A stretch of 64,000 nucleotides of DNA from Macellibacteroides fermentans (lineage in GTDB: Bacteria; Bacteroidota; Bacteroidia; Bacteroidales; Tannerellaceae), in the NCBI RefSeq assembly GCF_013409575.1, contig NZ_JACCCY010000004.1:248001-312000 (forward strand). Direction: 5' to 3'. The notes under the pieces are model-generated. The model was not told the origin of the DNA, ran no database searches, and saw only the letters and a program-made list of their open reading frames with translations. This document shows positions 17,627 to 26,962 of this stretch, piece after piece (position 1 is the first letter of the stretch; every line of letters begins with the position of its first letter). The translations under genes and the position numbers were made by a program.

Positions 17627-18529
17627 TTATCTGAAAACCTGACTCATAGGTCTTCCTATCCAGACCTGAGGTTGTTGTAACCCAAACAACGCAGCAATGG
17701 TCGAAGCACAGTCAAATTGCATCATACTTTCTTCAAACAAACCGCTTTTACGGATATTCTTGCCAGCAATAATAAAAGGTGTCTCCATCTCCATCATCGA
17801 TTTTCCTCCGTGCCCTTTATCGATGCCACCGTGATCGGAAGTTACTATTATAACCGAATCATCGTAAATGCCCGCATCCTTCATGGCTGCAATGATTTTA
17901 CCGATGTATGCGTCCAGTTCATTTAATTTTGCATAGTAAGCCTCCGTGTTGTGTCCGTCCTGATGTCCAACATGGTCCGGATTGTCAAAGCAAACGGCAG
18001 CCAATACAGGCTTCTTGTCCTTTATATATCTGCAGGCCATGTCACACAGAGCAGTAGGGTTTTTTGTATAATCGGGCGACTGCTCGTAATAATTAAGAGA
18101 CAATGTGTCTACCAGATATTTGATGCCGTCCCATTCATACAGACAGCCTATTTCTGCTTTGGGATCGGCCTTTCTCAGTAACCCGAAAATAGTGGGAAAG
18201 ATATTATTTTCGGTAACAACCCTCGACGGAAGTTCCGGAGTTTTCGACCCCCAATCCGTATACCCGTGCAATTCCGGACCGGCACCCATAAACATGGAAG
18301 CCCAATTCACCGCACTCGACGATGGAAGAACACTCCGCTTCTTCAAGGTATAAGCACCCTCCTGCATCAGCTTCTTAACATGAGGCATATCAGCTTTCTC
18401 CACACTGTAAGAACCCCATCCGTCCAAACCAATCAGAATTACATGGCCTGCTTTCCTGTTGGAAGCAAACACCGCCGATGAGAGCGTAAACAAGGCAATC
18501 ACCATTGCCAGAACAAAACGTTTATTCAT
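17627..18529 (-). CDS. Secreted type I phosphodiesterase / nucleotide pyrophosphatase (alkaline phosphatase superfamily)
   Basis: A 300-residue protein with a Sec signal peptide (cleaved near residue 22). Alkaline phosphatase superfamily metal ligands are visible: the first Asp in IGLDGWG (residue 36), a Ser-rich nucleophile segment LPSSSAVNW near residue 70, DNPDHVGH near 182 and SDHGG...GHGG near 231-242. The length fits bacterial type I phosphodiesterases/alkaline-phosphatase-like hydrolases. The substrate is unknown; nucleotides or phosphodiester-decorated glycans are possible. It has its own -7 element and terminator, so it is probably not co-transcribed with the GH16 gene upstream. Confidence 0.87.
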   Translation of the reverse strand: MNKRFVLAMVIALFTLSSAVFASNRKAGHVILIGLDGWGSYSVEKADMPHVKKLMQEGAYTLKKRSVLPSSSAVNWASMFMGAGPELHGYTDWGSKTPELPSRVVTENNIFPTIFGLLRKADPKAEIGCLYEWDGIKYLVDTLSLNYYEQSPDYTKNPTALCDMACRYIKDKKPVLAAVCFDNPDHVGHQDGHNTEAYYAKLNELDAYIGKIIAAMKDAGIYDDSVIIVTSDHGGIDKGHGGKSMMEMETPFIIAGKNIRKSGLFEESMMQFDCASTIAALFGLQQPQVWIGRPMSQVFR

Positions 18530-18554
18530 TTTTCTGTTATTTAGATTTATCTGT

Positions 18555-18562
18555 CAAATGTA
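18555..18562 (-). promoter_or_regulatory. Predicted -7 element (TACATTTG, minus strand) for the phosphodiesterase gene
   Basis: Exact TAnnTTTG match 25 bases before the ATG at 18529, in the gap after the GH16 stop codon. The -33 region is GC-rich and does not show TTTG. Confidence 0.5.
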
Positions 18563-18602
18563 ATAATAAATGCGTTATAAGTTGGGAGGGTGTTAATATA
18601 GT

Positions 18603-19907
18603 TCAGGTTCTTTTTTTTATCATGACTTGATCTACTATAATATTTTGTTTGCTATTGTTTATTAAGATTACTTTAACGGTAGTTTTGTGGCCTTTATAAT
18701 CATTCTCTGTTTTAAATGGTAATGTAAACGACTCAAAAAATGGTTTTATATTATATATAGCATCAAAATAGCCAACAACCTTGCTACTAACAGGTTTTAA
18801 ATTTTCTACTCGAATCTTAAGATTGCCGGTATTACATGCCTGAAAATGTACATTGTAATTTTGAGTATGATCTAAATAAACCAATTGATATATGGAGTCT
18901 CCAGGAGCAATGCTTACTCCTTGCTTTCCGGAAATAACCTTTTCTTTTTCAATACCAGCTGAGCCTTCCCAGGGGAACAGTGAGTTACCGTACTCAAAAT
19001 CACCATTTGGTAATTCGTTATTCTTTTCAAGATCCCATTGATAAAAACGGATATAATCTACCTCCATACTTGCCTTGCCTCCTTTTGCATAAATCCCCAG
19101 GTAAAGATTCATCATATGATTAGGCGATTTAATGTCAGAGGGATCCCACCATTCTTTAACCAACTTTCCATCAATATAAAATTTGAGCCCTGCAGGCGTC
19201 CATAACATACCATGGGTGATCCACTTATTTTGAAAATCTCCCGGCACAATATGATGTCCTATATTTTTTTTAAAAGTACCATCGGCAGCTACGTTTCCGT
19301 GTAAAACTATTTCTGTATTCAGGTATTCACAAAGATCAATTTCAAATACTTGCCCTGAAGGACGTATTCCTTCTACATCAATAGCATGATTCCCTTTCTC
19401 TATGAAGTACTTAAGATCTGGTCCCGGAGAGTCAAGCCAAAAAGCACCATTAACCATTTTTGCATCTTTTGATGCGTTTCTACGGATACGAGCCTCAATG
19501 TAACCACCAACAAAGTTGGCAGATAAACAGGTATCTCTATTCCAATCGTATGTTTGTATAGAAGATATTTTTCGTCCGGAAGGCCAATAAGCTTTTTCGG
19601 GGAACAGTTCATTCGTATATAAAACAAGAGTAGAGTCCGTAAAAAACATTGCAGGCATAGGCAGATTATTCTCTTTAAATGCCTCATAATTTGTTTTATC
19701 AATAAAATCCCATGTCGAATAATATTGAGTACTCCACTGGTTTGTATCTAACCTGCCCTCATTAAATTCGTCGTGCCAAACTAATTTCAATCCATCTGGC
19801 ACATCTTTTTCAAGCTTTAGGCCGCAGTTGGAAATCGATGCAGGCTGACTTATACATTCAATAAATTTTCCGAATATTAAAAGGAATATAAAAAGTAGTC
19901 TGTGCAT
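18603..19907 (-). CDS. Glycoside hydrolase family 16 enzyme with C-terminal carbohydrate-binding-like domain
   Basis: A 434-residue secreted protein with a hydrophobic signal peptide at residues 1-20. The GH16 jelly-roll fold is shown by LVWHDEFNEGRLDTNQW near residue 43 and the catalytic ExDxxE motif as EIDLCE at residues 189-194. A strand near residue 285 reads MEVDYIRFYQWD. After about residue 305 a second beta-sandwich begins (LPNGDFEYGNSLFPWEG), like CBM4/CBM-type modules. GH16 enzymes cut beta-glucans or galactans internally. The exact target cannot be read here. It follows SusD in the locus, separated by a large hairpin. Confidence 0.88.
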   Translation of the reverse strand: MHRLLFIFLLIFGKFIECISQPASISNCGLKLEKDVPDGLKLVWHDEFNEGRLDTNQWSTQYYSTWDFIDKTNYEAFKENNLPMPAMFFTDSTLVLYTNELFPEKAYWPSGRKISSIQTYDWNRDTCLSANFVGGYIEARIRRNASKDAKMVNGAFWLDSPGPDLKYFIEKGNHAIDVEGIRPSGQVFEIDLCEYLNTEIVLHGNVAADGTFKKNIGHHIVPGDFQNKWITHGMLWTPAGLKFYIDGKLVKEWWDPSDIKSPNHMMNLYLGIYAKGGKASMEVDYIRFYQWDLEKNNELPNGDFEYGNSLFPWEGSAGIEKEKVISGKQGVSIAPGDSIYQLVYLDHTQNYNVHFQACNTGNLKIRVENLKPVSSKVVGYFDAIYNIKPFFESFTLPFKTENDYKGHKTTVKVILINNSKQNIIVDQVMIKKRT

Positions 19908-19922
19908 TATTTAAAGTTTATA

Positions 19923-19979
19923 AACAGGTCCCGCATATAAAAAACCAGCATATATGCCAGCAGAAGTGCGAGACCTGTT
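19923..19979 (-). other. Long intergenic hairpin between susD and the GH16 gene
   Basis: Arms AACAGGTC-c-CGCA and TGCG-a-GACCTGTT enclose a smaller hairpin around GCATATATGC. On the minus strand a T6 run follows the inner hairpin. It could attenuate read-through from susCD into the hydrolase gene or protect the upstream mRNA end. Confidence 0.55.
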
Positions 19980-19990
19980 AGCTGTTATTA

Positions 19991-21475
19991 TTAGTAGCCT
20001 GTATTCTGTATGATAATTCCCTTTCCTTCGTTAATTACACTTTGAGGTATAGGAAATAAAACATATTCGGGTTTGGTGGTTAATGATCCCCTATCCTTAG
20101 CGTATTGAATATACTTGCCATGACGAATCAAGTCGGACCGTCTAACCCCTTCAAACCAGAACTCGTGACCTCTTTCAAGCAATAATTTGTCCAAAAAATC
20201 ATCAACAGATACAAACTGACTAGATGAATAAGCCTGCAAACCTGCACGAATACGAACACGATTGAGTAAACTAACAGCTTCTTGTGTAACAGCATTTCCA
20301 TTACGCACAATAGCTTCGGAAAGTAATGTAATTACATCTGCGTATCGGTAGATTACCCAGTCAACCTGGCTTTCTTCTCCGGTTGCAATAGGATCTTCGC
20401 CGTACTTTACAGGAATAGCTCCTAGAAAAAGAACATTGTATTTATCCTTGTTAGCCTGATTATACCGGATTCCATCCGATCCTGTAAAATCGCCAACCAA
20501 CACATCGAAACGGTTATCTTCTTTTTCAAAAGTGTTGTAAAACTCCCAAGGAACACGATAGCCATTCCATTTTTGAATACTCAGATTTTTAGTAGGGTAT
20601 TGACTAGGTAGAGCATGTGCCAGCCAAAGTTGCTGATTTACACTCCTATCGGATTGGCATGCCCAAATAATCTCTGCATTTTTCTCATTTTCTAACGTAA
20701 AGATATCCTTATAACTGCTTTGTACCAAATCATATCCATATTCACTTTTGGTAAGCTCTCGCCCTATCTTTTCCGCTTTGTCCCATTGCTTCTCATGCAT
20801 ATAGAGTTTCATCAACACTGTATAGGCTAGTCCTTTTGTGAAACGACCATAATTTTGAGAATTTCTATCATAATTTGCAGGTAATACTTTAGCCGCTTCA
20901 AGTAATTCCATTTCAATAAATTTGACCATCTCTTCTTTTGTTGGTCGTGGAATTATTTTATCCTCCAGAGGATTTTTCAATTCATCAAGGGTGGCTACAG
21001 GAATCGGACCATACCAATCATATAGTAAATATGCAAGCCATCCTCTTCCACAATGTAGTTCCGCAAGGAAAATATTTTTCTTGTCCTCAGCCATTTCTAT
21101 TTGCGAAACTCTTTCCATCGTGAGTGTCATTTTGCTGATGTCGCGAACATGATTGATATAAAATCTCCCTACGTAAGAATGATCAGGTGTCCATGCATGA
21201 TCTGTAAGAGGTTCCCAAACAGTTCCACCCCATTGACAATCAGCTAAATCAGTCGTCATATCACCGATGATCTGAACTCCGGATGCAGTACTAAAAATAC
21301 CACTATACCAATTAGATCTGAAGGGGGAATAGGCAGCAGATGTAACCAATGCATCAGCATCAACATCATTTACAGGAAATATTCCCGGATTAATTACATC
21401 ATACATTTCCGATTCAAGATTCATACAAGAACTCATTGAACAGACTAATAAGAGAGAATATAATAACTTTTTCAT
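19991..21475 (-). CDS. SusD/RagB-family surface glycan-binding lipoprotein
   Basis: A 494-residue lipoprotein (signal and lipobox MSSC, Cys near residue 17). The N-terminal SusD-like region contains tetratricopeptide-type helices: HCGRGWLAYLLYDWYGPIPV near residue 142 and GLAYTVLMKLYMHEKQWDKA near 207. The SusD C-terminal region includes DVITLLSEAIVRNG and LLNRVRIRAG, and it ends in RHGKYIQYAKDRG...LFPIPQSVINE. SusD proteins cap the SusC transporter at the outer membrane and present oligosaccharides. It starts 24 bases after the susC stop, so the two form one transcript. The ligand is presumably the glycan cut by the GH16 enzyme. Confidence 0.95.
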   Translation of the reverse strand: MKKLLYSLLLVCSMSSCMNLESEMYDVINPGIFPVNDVDADALVTSAAYSPFRSNWYSGIFSTASGVQIIGDMTTDLADCQWGGTVWEPLTDHAWTPDHSYVGRFYINHVRDISKMTLTMERVSQIEMAEDKKNIFLAELHCGRGWLAYLLYDWYGPIPVATLDELKNPLEDKIIPRPTKEEMVKFIEMELLEAAKVLPANYDRNSQNYGRFTKGLAYTVLMKLYMHEKQWDKAEKIGRELTKSEYGYDLVQSSYKDIFTLENEKNAEIIWACQSDRSVNQQLWLAHALPSQYPTKNLSIQKWNGYRVPWEFYNTFEKEDNRFDVLVGDFTGSDGIRYNQANKDKYNVLFLGAIPVKYGEDPIATGEESQVDWVIYRYADVITLLSEAIVRNGNAVTQEAVSLLNRVRIRAGLQAYSSSQFVSVDDFLDKLLLERGHEFWFEGVRRSDLIRHGKYIQYAKDRGSLTTKPEYVLFPIPQSVINEGKGIIIQNTGY

Positions 21476-21499
21476 AAAAAATCAATTAATAAGTTTTTG

Positions 21500-24400
21500 T
21501 CAGAAAGTAATATCAATTCCCAAACTGTAACTTCTTACATTTGGATATGCGTATGAATTTGTATCTGTTTCAGGATCCAACCCTTTATATGGTGTAATTG
21601 TGAATGGATTGTAAACATCTGCAAATACTCGTAAATTGGACAATATTCCGTTGCGTTTTAGTGGAATGTTATATCCAAGTGTAATGTTCCTCATTCGTAA
21701 GAACCATATCTTTTTGAAGTAATAATCACCTGTTCCATAAGAACTTTTATTCTGGAAGTACCCTGGAAGGTTACCGTTTGTGTTTTCGGAACTCCATACA
21801 TCGTGTATTGCGGTTGTTTGGTTGTAACCTCTTCGTAGATCAGGAACCAGACCAATCCAGTTTGTTTGATAGCTACCTGATGATAATTTATCAAATTGAC
21901 CGTATACATACAGGTTCAGATCAAAATTCTTGTATGTGAAAGTATTATTGAACCCAAATAAGTACCCAGGATCAGAAGATCCATAAAACACTTTGTCTGC
22001 ATCATCTAATTTACCATCAGGGACACCGGATTTCATTGGTTTACCCGAATTATCAACCATAATTTTTCCATTGTTGTCCAACTTGAATCCATCAATATCC
22101 TTAATTTTTACCTGACCGGGAAGTGCACCAGGCATATGTTTAATTTGCTCATTTATTTGAACTAGTCCGTCAGACAAATATCCATACCAACCACGCATTG
22201 GGGCATTGTATATTGAATAGGCTGAGGGTTTCCAGCTAGGGTCACGTTCTTTCCATTTGTCTCTGTATAAAGAGAAGGTAAGATCGGATGACCAACTAAA
22301 ATCTTTTGTTTCAACATTTCGAGTGTTTATTGTAAGTTCGAAACCCTGACTTTGGGTTTTCCCTACATTAGCTGCTATACGGTCAATTTCATGATAGGAT
22401 AATAGCGGTCTTTCATTTAGTAAATCGGAAACTACTTTGTTGAAATATTCGGCAGTCAGATTTATACGATTATTTATAAAACCCAGATCTACTCCAATAT
22501 TCCATTCTCTGGTTGTCTCCCATTTGAGGTTTGGATTTCCCATTTGCGATAAGTATACACCCTTATGTTCAGTGTCGCCAAAAGCATTGTTATTACCAAC
22601 GCCGTAATAGCTGATTGCCCGGTTTCCAATATTCGAGTTACCGGTTTCTCCATAACTTATTCTAAGTTTACCATTGGATAATACATTTTTTGCCTTTTCC
22701 ATAAATCCTTCTTCAAGGAAACGCCAACCTAAAGCAACAGAAGGAAAGTATCCCCACCGGTTGTTTTCCGATAAATTAGATGCTCCATCAGCTCGGAATG
22801 TAGCTGTAACAAGGTATTTACTCTGAAAAGAATAATTTAAGCGACTAAAGAACGAAGCCATCCTGTTTCGGGTAGCCCATGAGCCAACATTTGGTTTTGG
22901 AGCAGCCCCAGCTCCCAAATTATTAAAGAGGAACCCATCAATAAGAAAATTGTTGTTTCCGGCACTTAAACCTTCATTGTCGAAAATCTGATATGAATAA
23001 CCTCCCAGTGCACTAAACGAATGTCCATTTGATTCAAATAGATAATTGGCTGTTAATTCAGTAAGATAATCGGATTTGTCTCCCTGCGAAACAGAGGCCT
23101 TTCCTCCCTCTTTAAATCCATATAATGTCGTTTTTGGCAAATAAGTCTTTCTTTTTTGATAATTACGGTCCAGTCCGAAATTAGCTTTGATTTTTAGATT
23201 TTTAATTGGTTCCGCTTCGATAAATACTGTGGCTAAAACCCTTTCCTTAATTGTTTTGTCGGTAATTTCTAAAAGTGAGACTGGGTTTGGCAAAAATGCT
23301 GCGGCATCATTGAGAACATAATTTCCATTTTCATCTTTGATCGGAATTAACGGATTAAACTGAGCAGCAGACACCATGATTCCGGCATATTCATTGCCCC
23401 CATCTCCTAATGACACATTATCATAGTTATTTCTCGACAGCGTAAGATTAATACCCGATTTGATATACTTACTTAATTTCTGATCCAAATTGATTCGGCC
23501 TGAAAATCTCTCCATCCCATTGTTTTTTACAATACCCTCTTGTTTGAAATAATTACCAGAAACAAGATATTGTGTATACTCATTTCCTCCATTCATCGAA
23601 ATATTATGCTGGGTCTGATATCCCATCCGGGTAATCTCATCAAACCATTTTGTATTGTGGACAGGATTATTGATTTCATCATTCGAATACCTGGGTGAAA
23701 AAGGGGTAGATATTTCCGCTTCTGTTTTGCTGCCATATGGATATACTTTGTTATTGAGCTTCCAATCTTCTTTCAGATAAGTATTCGTATACTGCATAAA
23801 CTCTTTGGCATCAAGTAAGTCATACGATTTCGCAATTTCCTGGACAGATGCACTACCAGAATATTTCACTTTGGGAGCTCCGCTTTTACCTCTTTTGGTC
23901 GTAACAATAATTACACCATTGCCGGCTCTTGCACCATAGATTGCTGTAGAGCTGGCATCTTTCAAAACTTCAATAGATTCTATATCATTAGGATTTATGG
24001 ATGCAAGGATGTTGTCCTTTTTCCCATCACTGTAGCGATTTCCACTGTCCAGATTTCCCGGATCTGAGACAGGAAATCCATCGATGATAATTAATGGATC
24101 GTTACCTGCTTTATCGGATGAAGCTGCCCCACGGATTCGAAATTCAGTTCCCCCTCCTGGTTGAGCACTAACCGTGTTAACTTGTAAACCGGCTGCTTTT
24201 CCAGCCATTGCCTGACCGATTGAAGAGATTGTAGTAATTCGGGTATCATCCATTTTAACAGAAGAAATTGCTCCGGTTAAATCACTTTTCTTTTGTACGC
24301 CATAACCAATCACTACTACTTCATCCAGCGTTTTGGTATCCTCCTGCAATTTTATTGTAATTGAATTACGCCCGGACACGCTAACCTCCTGCGAATTAAA

Positions 24401-24889
24401 GCCGATATAGGAGATCAGCAATGTAGAGTTTTCGGCCACTTCCAGTTTGAAATTACCGTCTATATCGGTAATCGTACCGTTGGCAGCCATTCCTTTTTCG
24501 ATTACATTGGCTCCAATCACAGGTACTCCGCCGGCATCCGTAACAACACCTGATATTTTTTTCTGTTTTTGCGGCACATTGTTTACGTTACTAGCTTTCT
24601 TTACAACGATGTTCTTTCCCTTTATCTCGTAACTTACATCCTGGCCGGATAGAATTTGTTTAACTACGGCATCCACTGGCTGGTCGGATGCTTCAATACT
24701 TATCTTTTTGCTGGTGTTCACATCACCCGATGAAAAAACAAACGAGTAACCGTTTTTTTCTTTCAGGGTTTCCATGGCCTGCTTAACTGTTGTGCTTTTT
24801 ATATGCAGACTTACGTTTTGTGAAAAAATCAATGAGTTCAGGCAAAACAAAGCCAGGGTCACACAGATGACCTTTTTCTTTATTTTCAT
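21500..24889 (-). CDS. SusC/RagA TonB-dependent outer-membrane transporter with STN signalling domain
   Basis: A 1129-residue SusC homologue. After the signal peptide (residues 1-23) comes an STN secretin/TonB short domain (about 28-90), then a carboxypeptidase-like beta-sandwich (about 110-185, GVVTDAGGVPVIGANV). The TonB box region (DEVVVIGYG), the plug (about 200-330 with IRGAASSD and ASSTAIYGARAGNGVIIVTT) and the barrel follow, ending in an aromatic-rich strand with final Phe. The STN domain is characteristic of SusC proteins that signal across the envelope to a FecR anti-sigma factor, and such a pair lies immediately upstream. It imports oligosaccharides with SusD. Confidence 0.96.
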   Translation of the reverse strand: MKIKKKVICVTLALFCLNSLIFSQNVSLHIKSTTVKQAMETLKEKNGYSFVFSSGDVNTSKKISIEASDQPVDAVVKQILSGQDVSYEIKGKNIVVKKASNVNNVPQKQKKISGVVTDAGGVPVIGANVIEKGMAANGTITDIDGNFKLEVAENSTLLISYIGFNSQEVSVSGRNSITIKLQEDTKTLDEVVVIGYGVQKKSDLTGAISSVKMDDTRITTISSIGQAMAGKAAGLQVNTVSAQPGGGTEFRIRGAASSDKAGNDPLIIIDGFPVSDPGNLDSGNRYSDGKKDNILASINPNDIESIEVLKDASSTAIYGARAGNGVIIVTTKRGKSGAPKVKYSGSASVQEIAKSYDLLDAKEFMQYTNTYLKEDWKLNNKVYPYGSKTEAEISTPFSPRYSNDEINNPVHNTKWFDEITRMGYQTQHNISMNGGNEYTQYLVSGNYFKQEGIVKNNGMERFSGRINLDQKLSKYIKSGINLTLSRNNYDNVSLGDGGNEYAGIMVSAAQFNPLIPIKDENGNYVLNDAAAFLPNPVSLLEITDKTIKERVLATVFIEAEPIKNLKIKANFGLDRNYQKRKTYLPKTTLYGFKEGGKASVSQGDKSDYLTELTANYLFESNGHSFSALGGYSYQIFDNEGLSAGNNNFLIDGFLFNNLGAGAAPKPNVGSWATRNRMASFFSRLNYSFQSKYLVTATFRADGASNLSENNRWGYFPSVALGWRFLEEGFMEKAKNVLSNGKLRISYGETGNSNIGNRAISYYGVGNNNAFGDTEHKGVYLSQMGNPNLKWETTREWNIGVDLGFINNRINLTAEYFNKVVSDLLNERPLLSYHEIDRIAANVGKTQSQGFELTINTRNVETKDFSWSSDLTFSLYRDKWKERDPSWKPSAYSIYNAPMRGWYGYLSDGLVQINEQIKHMPGALPGQVKIKDIDGFKLDNNGKIMVDNSGKPMKSGVPDGKLDDADKVFYGSSDPGYLFGFNNTFTYKNFDLNLYVYGQFDKLSSGSYQTNWIGLVPDLRRGYNQTTAIHDVWSSENTNGNLPGYFQNKSSYGTGDYYFKKIWFLRMRNITLGYNIPLKRNGILSNLRVFADVYNPFTITPYKGLDPETDTNSYAYPNVRSYSLGIDITF

Positions 24890-24950
24890 AAATTAATGAA
24901 ATTTAGTTGAATAAAATCTTTAATAAATTCATTCCTGAAAGTTGAATCTT

Positions 24951-25037
24951 TATCTTTGTGGTTCCTTCAGGATTTGTGTAGCGCATGTCCGGAGAATTTG
25001 TAACCGGGAGATGAGTCAGATCTCCCGGTTCTTTTTT
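24951..25037 (+). ncRNA. Predicted antisense/divergent small RNA in the susC-fecR gap
   Basis: In the 205-base gap the plus strand, opposite to all neighbouring genes, has an exact -7 element TATCTTTG (24951-24958). About 45 bases further on comes a perfect hairpin AACCGGGAGAT / ATCTCCCGGTT (25002-25030) followed by CTTTTTT. The expected RNA is about 70 nt, from near 24965 to 25037. It would be antisense to the susC 5' leader. Cis-antisense RNAs at this place in sigma/anti-sigma-controlled utilisation loci are known in Bacteroides (DonS type). No good -33 box is seen, and the T-run orientation is the main support. Confidence 0.55.
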
Positions 25038-25094
25038 AGGGACACGAAGCAGTTTTTTTTAGGTTAACCAGTCTCTTTTTCTTCCATGTCCTCT

Positions 25095-26111
25095 CTACTT
25101 TAAAGTTATTACTATGTTGCGTTCACGTTTGCTATATGCAATTTTATCTGTCGAAGCCAGAATATTCAATATTTCGTCAATTGTTTGTTCTTTACGTACA
25201 AAGTTTCCGTAAAAACGATAATTGTTCAGCGTATCGTCGGCTATTTGTATATTTACATTGTAAGCACGTTCAAGCTCTTTGGCAATGTCGGGTAATAATT
25301 TCTCATCAAAAAAGAGATACCCTTTAGTCCATTCAGTAGCATACCCCGTTTTACCGCGAACCAACTGAGTTTTACCATTTCTCTTGTTCAGTACAATCTT
25401 CTCATCGGGTAGGAGAGGAAGCGTCTCTTCTCTATTTAAATGATTGATCATACTAACTTTCCCTTCCAGAAGACTAACCACGGCCTCGGCATCATCATCG
25501 TAGTTACGGAGGTTAAATGTCGTTCCCAATACCTCAACCGACAGTTCGCGGGCCTGAATCCTGAAAGGAAGATCTTTATTTTTAGTCACCTCAAAGTAAC
25601 CCTCACCCGAAAGTTGTAAATTACGGTTATCCACACCGAATCCCTGCGAATAGATAATCTTTGATCCTGCATTCAGATGTACGCGCGTTCCGTCTGGCAG
25701 TCTAAGGATGCTGTTCGAACCCATCGGAACCTCCACCACCATATCCTGAAAACGGTTTCGCATTACGTTTCCCCCCTGCCAATAAGCAGAATATGTAACA
25801 AGCAGCAATAAAGCCACCACAGCTGCAGTATAGGCATATTTTTTCAAGATAAGCTTTCGCTCTTTCGATTGTTTTTGCTCCCTCACGCGGTTTAGAAATT
25901 TCTGAAAACCTTTATCGCTGTCAAAGGATGATGTATCTTTTGCACTTATAGAGGCAAGCCATATTTCTCTCCTTGTGTGAAAATAACGTTCGTTTTCGGC
26001 AGACGCATCAATCCACCTTTCCAGTTCCCGTTGCTCCTCTTCGTTTAGTCTGTGAGACAGGTATTCGGAAATAAGGTCATCCATACGTGTATTTTCTTCA
26101 GTTTGCTTCAT
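25095..26111 (-). CDS. FecR-family anti-sigma factor
   Basis: A 338-residue single-pass inner-membrane protein. The cytoplasmic N-terminal part (residues 1-88) has the LSHRLNEEEQRELERWI-type segment. A transmembrane helix follows at about 90-108 (YAAVVALLLLVTYSAYWQ region). The periplasmic FecR domain has GSNSILRLPDGTRVHLNAGS near residue 132, GEGYFEVTKNKDLPF near 167 and LLEGKVSM near 215, then a DUF4974-like C-terminal segment from about 265. It would hold the adjacent ECF sigma factor inactive until the SusC STN domain signals substrate import. Confidence 0.95.
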   Translation of the reverse strand: MKQTEENTRMDDLISEYLSHRLNEEEQRELERWIDASAENERYFHTRREIWLASISAKDTSSFDSDKGFQKFLNRVREQKQSKERKLILKKYAYTAAVVALLLLVTYSAYWQGGNVMRNRFQDMVVEVPMGSNSILRLPDGTRVHLNAGSKIIYSQGFGVDNRNLQLSGEGYFEVTKNKDLPFRIQARELSVEVLGTTFNLRNYDDDAEAVVSLLEGKVSMINHLNREETLPLLPDEKIVLNKRNGKTQLVRGKTGYATEWTKGYLFFDEKLLPDIAKELERAYNVNIQIADDTLNNYRFYGNFVRKEQTIDEILNILASTDKIAYSKRERNIVITLK

Positions 26112-26178
26112 AATTTTTGCCGCTTATTAATATAGACAGTTTAATAAAAGGGAGAGGGTAGTGGACCTCTGCTTTTTT

Positions 26179-26778
26179 TTAATTTATTTGCCGGAATGCA
26201 ATAAGAAGGAGTAAAAGATACTTTGAAAGATCTGCGTTAAGACGAGACAGTGCCATTTTCATGTGATACTTTACCGTATTGACCGATATACCCAGTTCAC
26301 GGGCAATGCATTCATAGGTCTTTTCCTCGAATCGACTTTTGATAAATACGGCGCGGCATTCATCGGGCAACCGGTTAATCGCCTGCCGGATCTCCTCTTC
26401 CAGCTCTTTCTCCAACAAAGATGCCAGTGGATAAGCATCGCTAAACAAGTTGGGATGCATTATGGAATCACCGTTCTCCTCTATAGTAGTGAAGCCCTCT
26501 TCCCATTGTTCCCGCTTAATATTGAGGTAATTGATACAACGGTTTCTTACTGCTCTTACCAGATAGCTTCGGATGGATATATTGATTTCCAGCGTTTCCC
26601 TTATTTCCCACACATGAAATAAGGTATCACCAACAATATTTTCGGCCATAAAAACATCACGAACAAACTCATTTGCCATTTTACAGAGCAATACATAGTG
26701 TTCGTCATACAAATATTTGTATGCTTTCTCATCACCCTGCTTTAGTAGGTCAACAATTATTTGTTCTTGTTTTTTCAT
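26179..26778 (-). CDS. RNA polymerase ECF sigma-70 factor (FecI/RpoE-like)
   Basis: A 199-residue ECF sigma factor with region 2 (YKYLYDEHYVLLCKMANEFV near residue 18, VWEIRETLEINISIRSYLV near 56) and region 4 (INRLPDECRAVFIKSRFEE near 138 and the helix-turn-helix ECIARELGISVNTVKYHMKM near 161). It directs transcription of the SusC/SusD/GH16 genes once released by FecR. The gene precedes fecR by 67 bases. Two -7-like TATATTTG boxes lie just before its ATG, at 26783-26790 and 26801-26808. The second overlaps the first repeat of the array next to the VirE-type gene. Confidence 0.94.
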   Translation of the reverse strand: MKKQEQIIVDLLKQGDEKAYKYLYDEHYVLLCKMANEFVRDVFMAENIVGDTLFHVWEIRETLEINISIRSYLVRAVRNRCINYLNIKREQWEEGFTTIEENGDSIMHPNLFSDAYPLASLLEKELEEEIRQAINRLPDECRAVFIKSRFEEKTYECIARELGISVNTVKYHMKMALSRLNADLSKYLLLLLIAFRQIN

Positions 26779-26805
26779 CGCGCAAATATAGATTTATTTA
26801 CAAAT

Positions 26806-26962
26806 ATATCCTTCACATCCTTCACTTATTTATGTAATGCGTTGTTTATGAGAAGGATATCTCCTTTGTTGCCGGAAATATCCTTCACTTTTTGGGGAAT
26901 ATCCTTCACTTTTGAAACGATATCCTTCACTTTGGACGAAATATCCTTCACTTTTCCTTCAC
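26806..26962. repeat. Left iteron-like array, 21-bp period (ATATCCTTCACTTT)
   Basis: Four perfect copies of ATATCCTTCACTTT start at 26878, 26899, 26920 and 26941, exactly 21 bases apart. Shorter copies lie at 26806-26816, 26817-26827 and 26954-26962. The last perfect copy runs into the 3' end of the VirE-type gene (stop at 26948). The same 14-mer occurs on the opposite strand in the array at 29098-29256, so the two arrays form inverted flanks of that gene. Confidence 0.9.

Noticed and set aside
26878-26954. Possible CRISPR array
   Set aside because: Repeat 14 bases, spacers 7 bases, no cas genes: spacing and size do not fit CRISPR.
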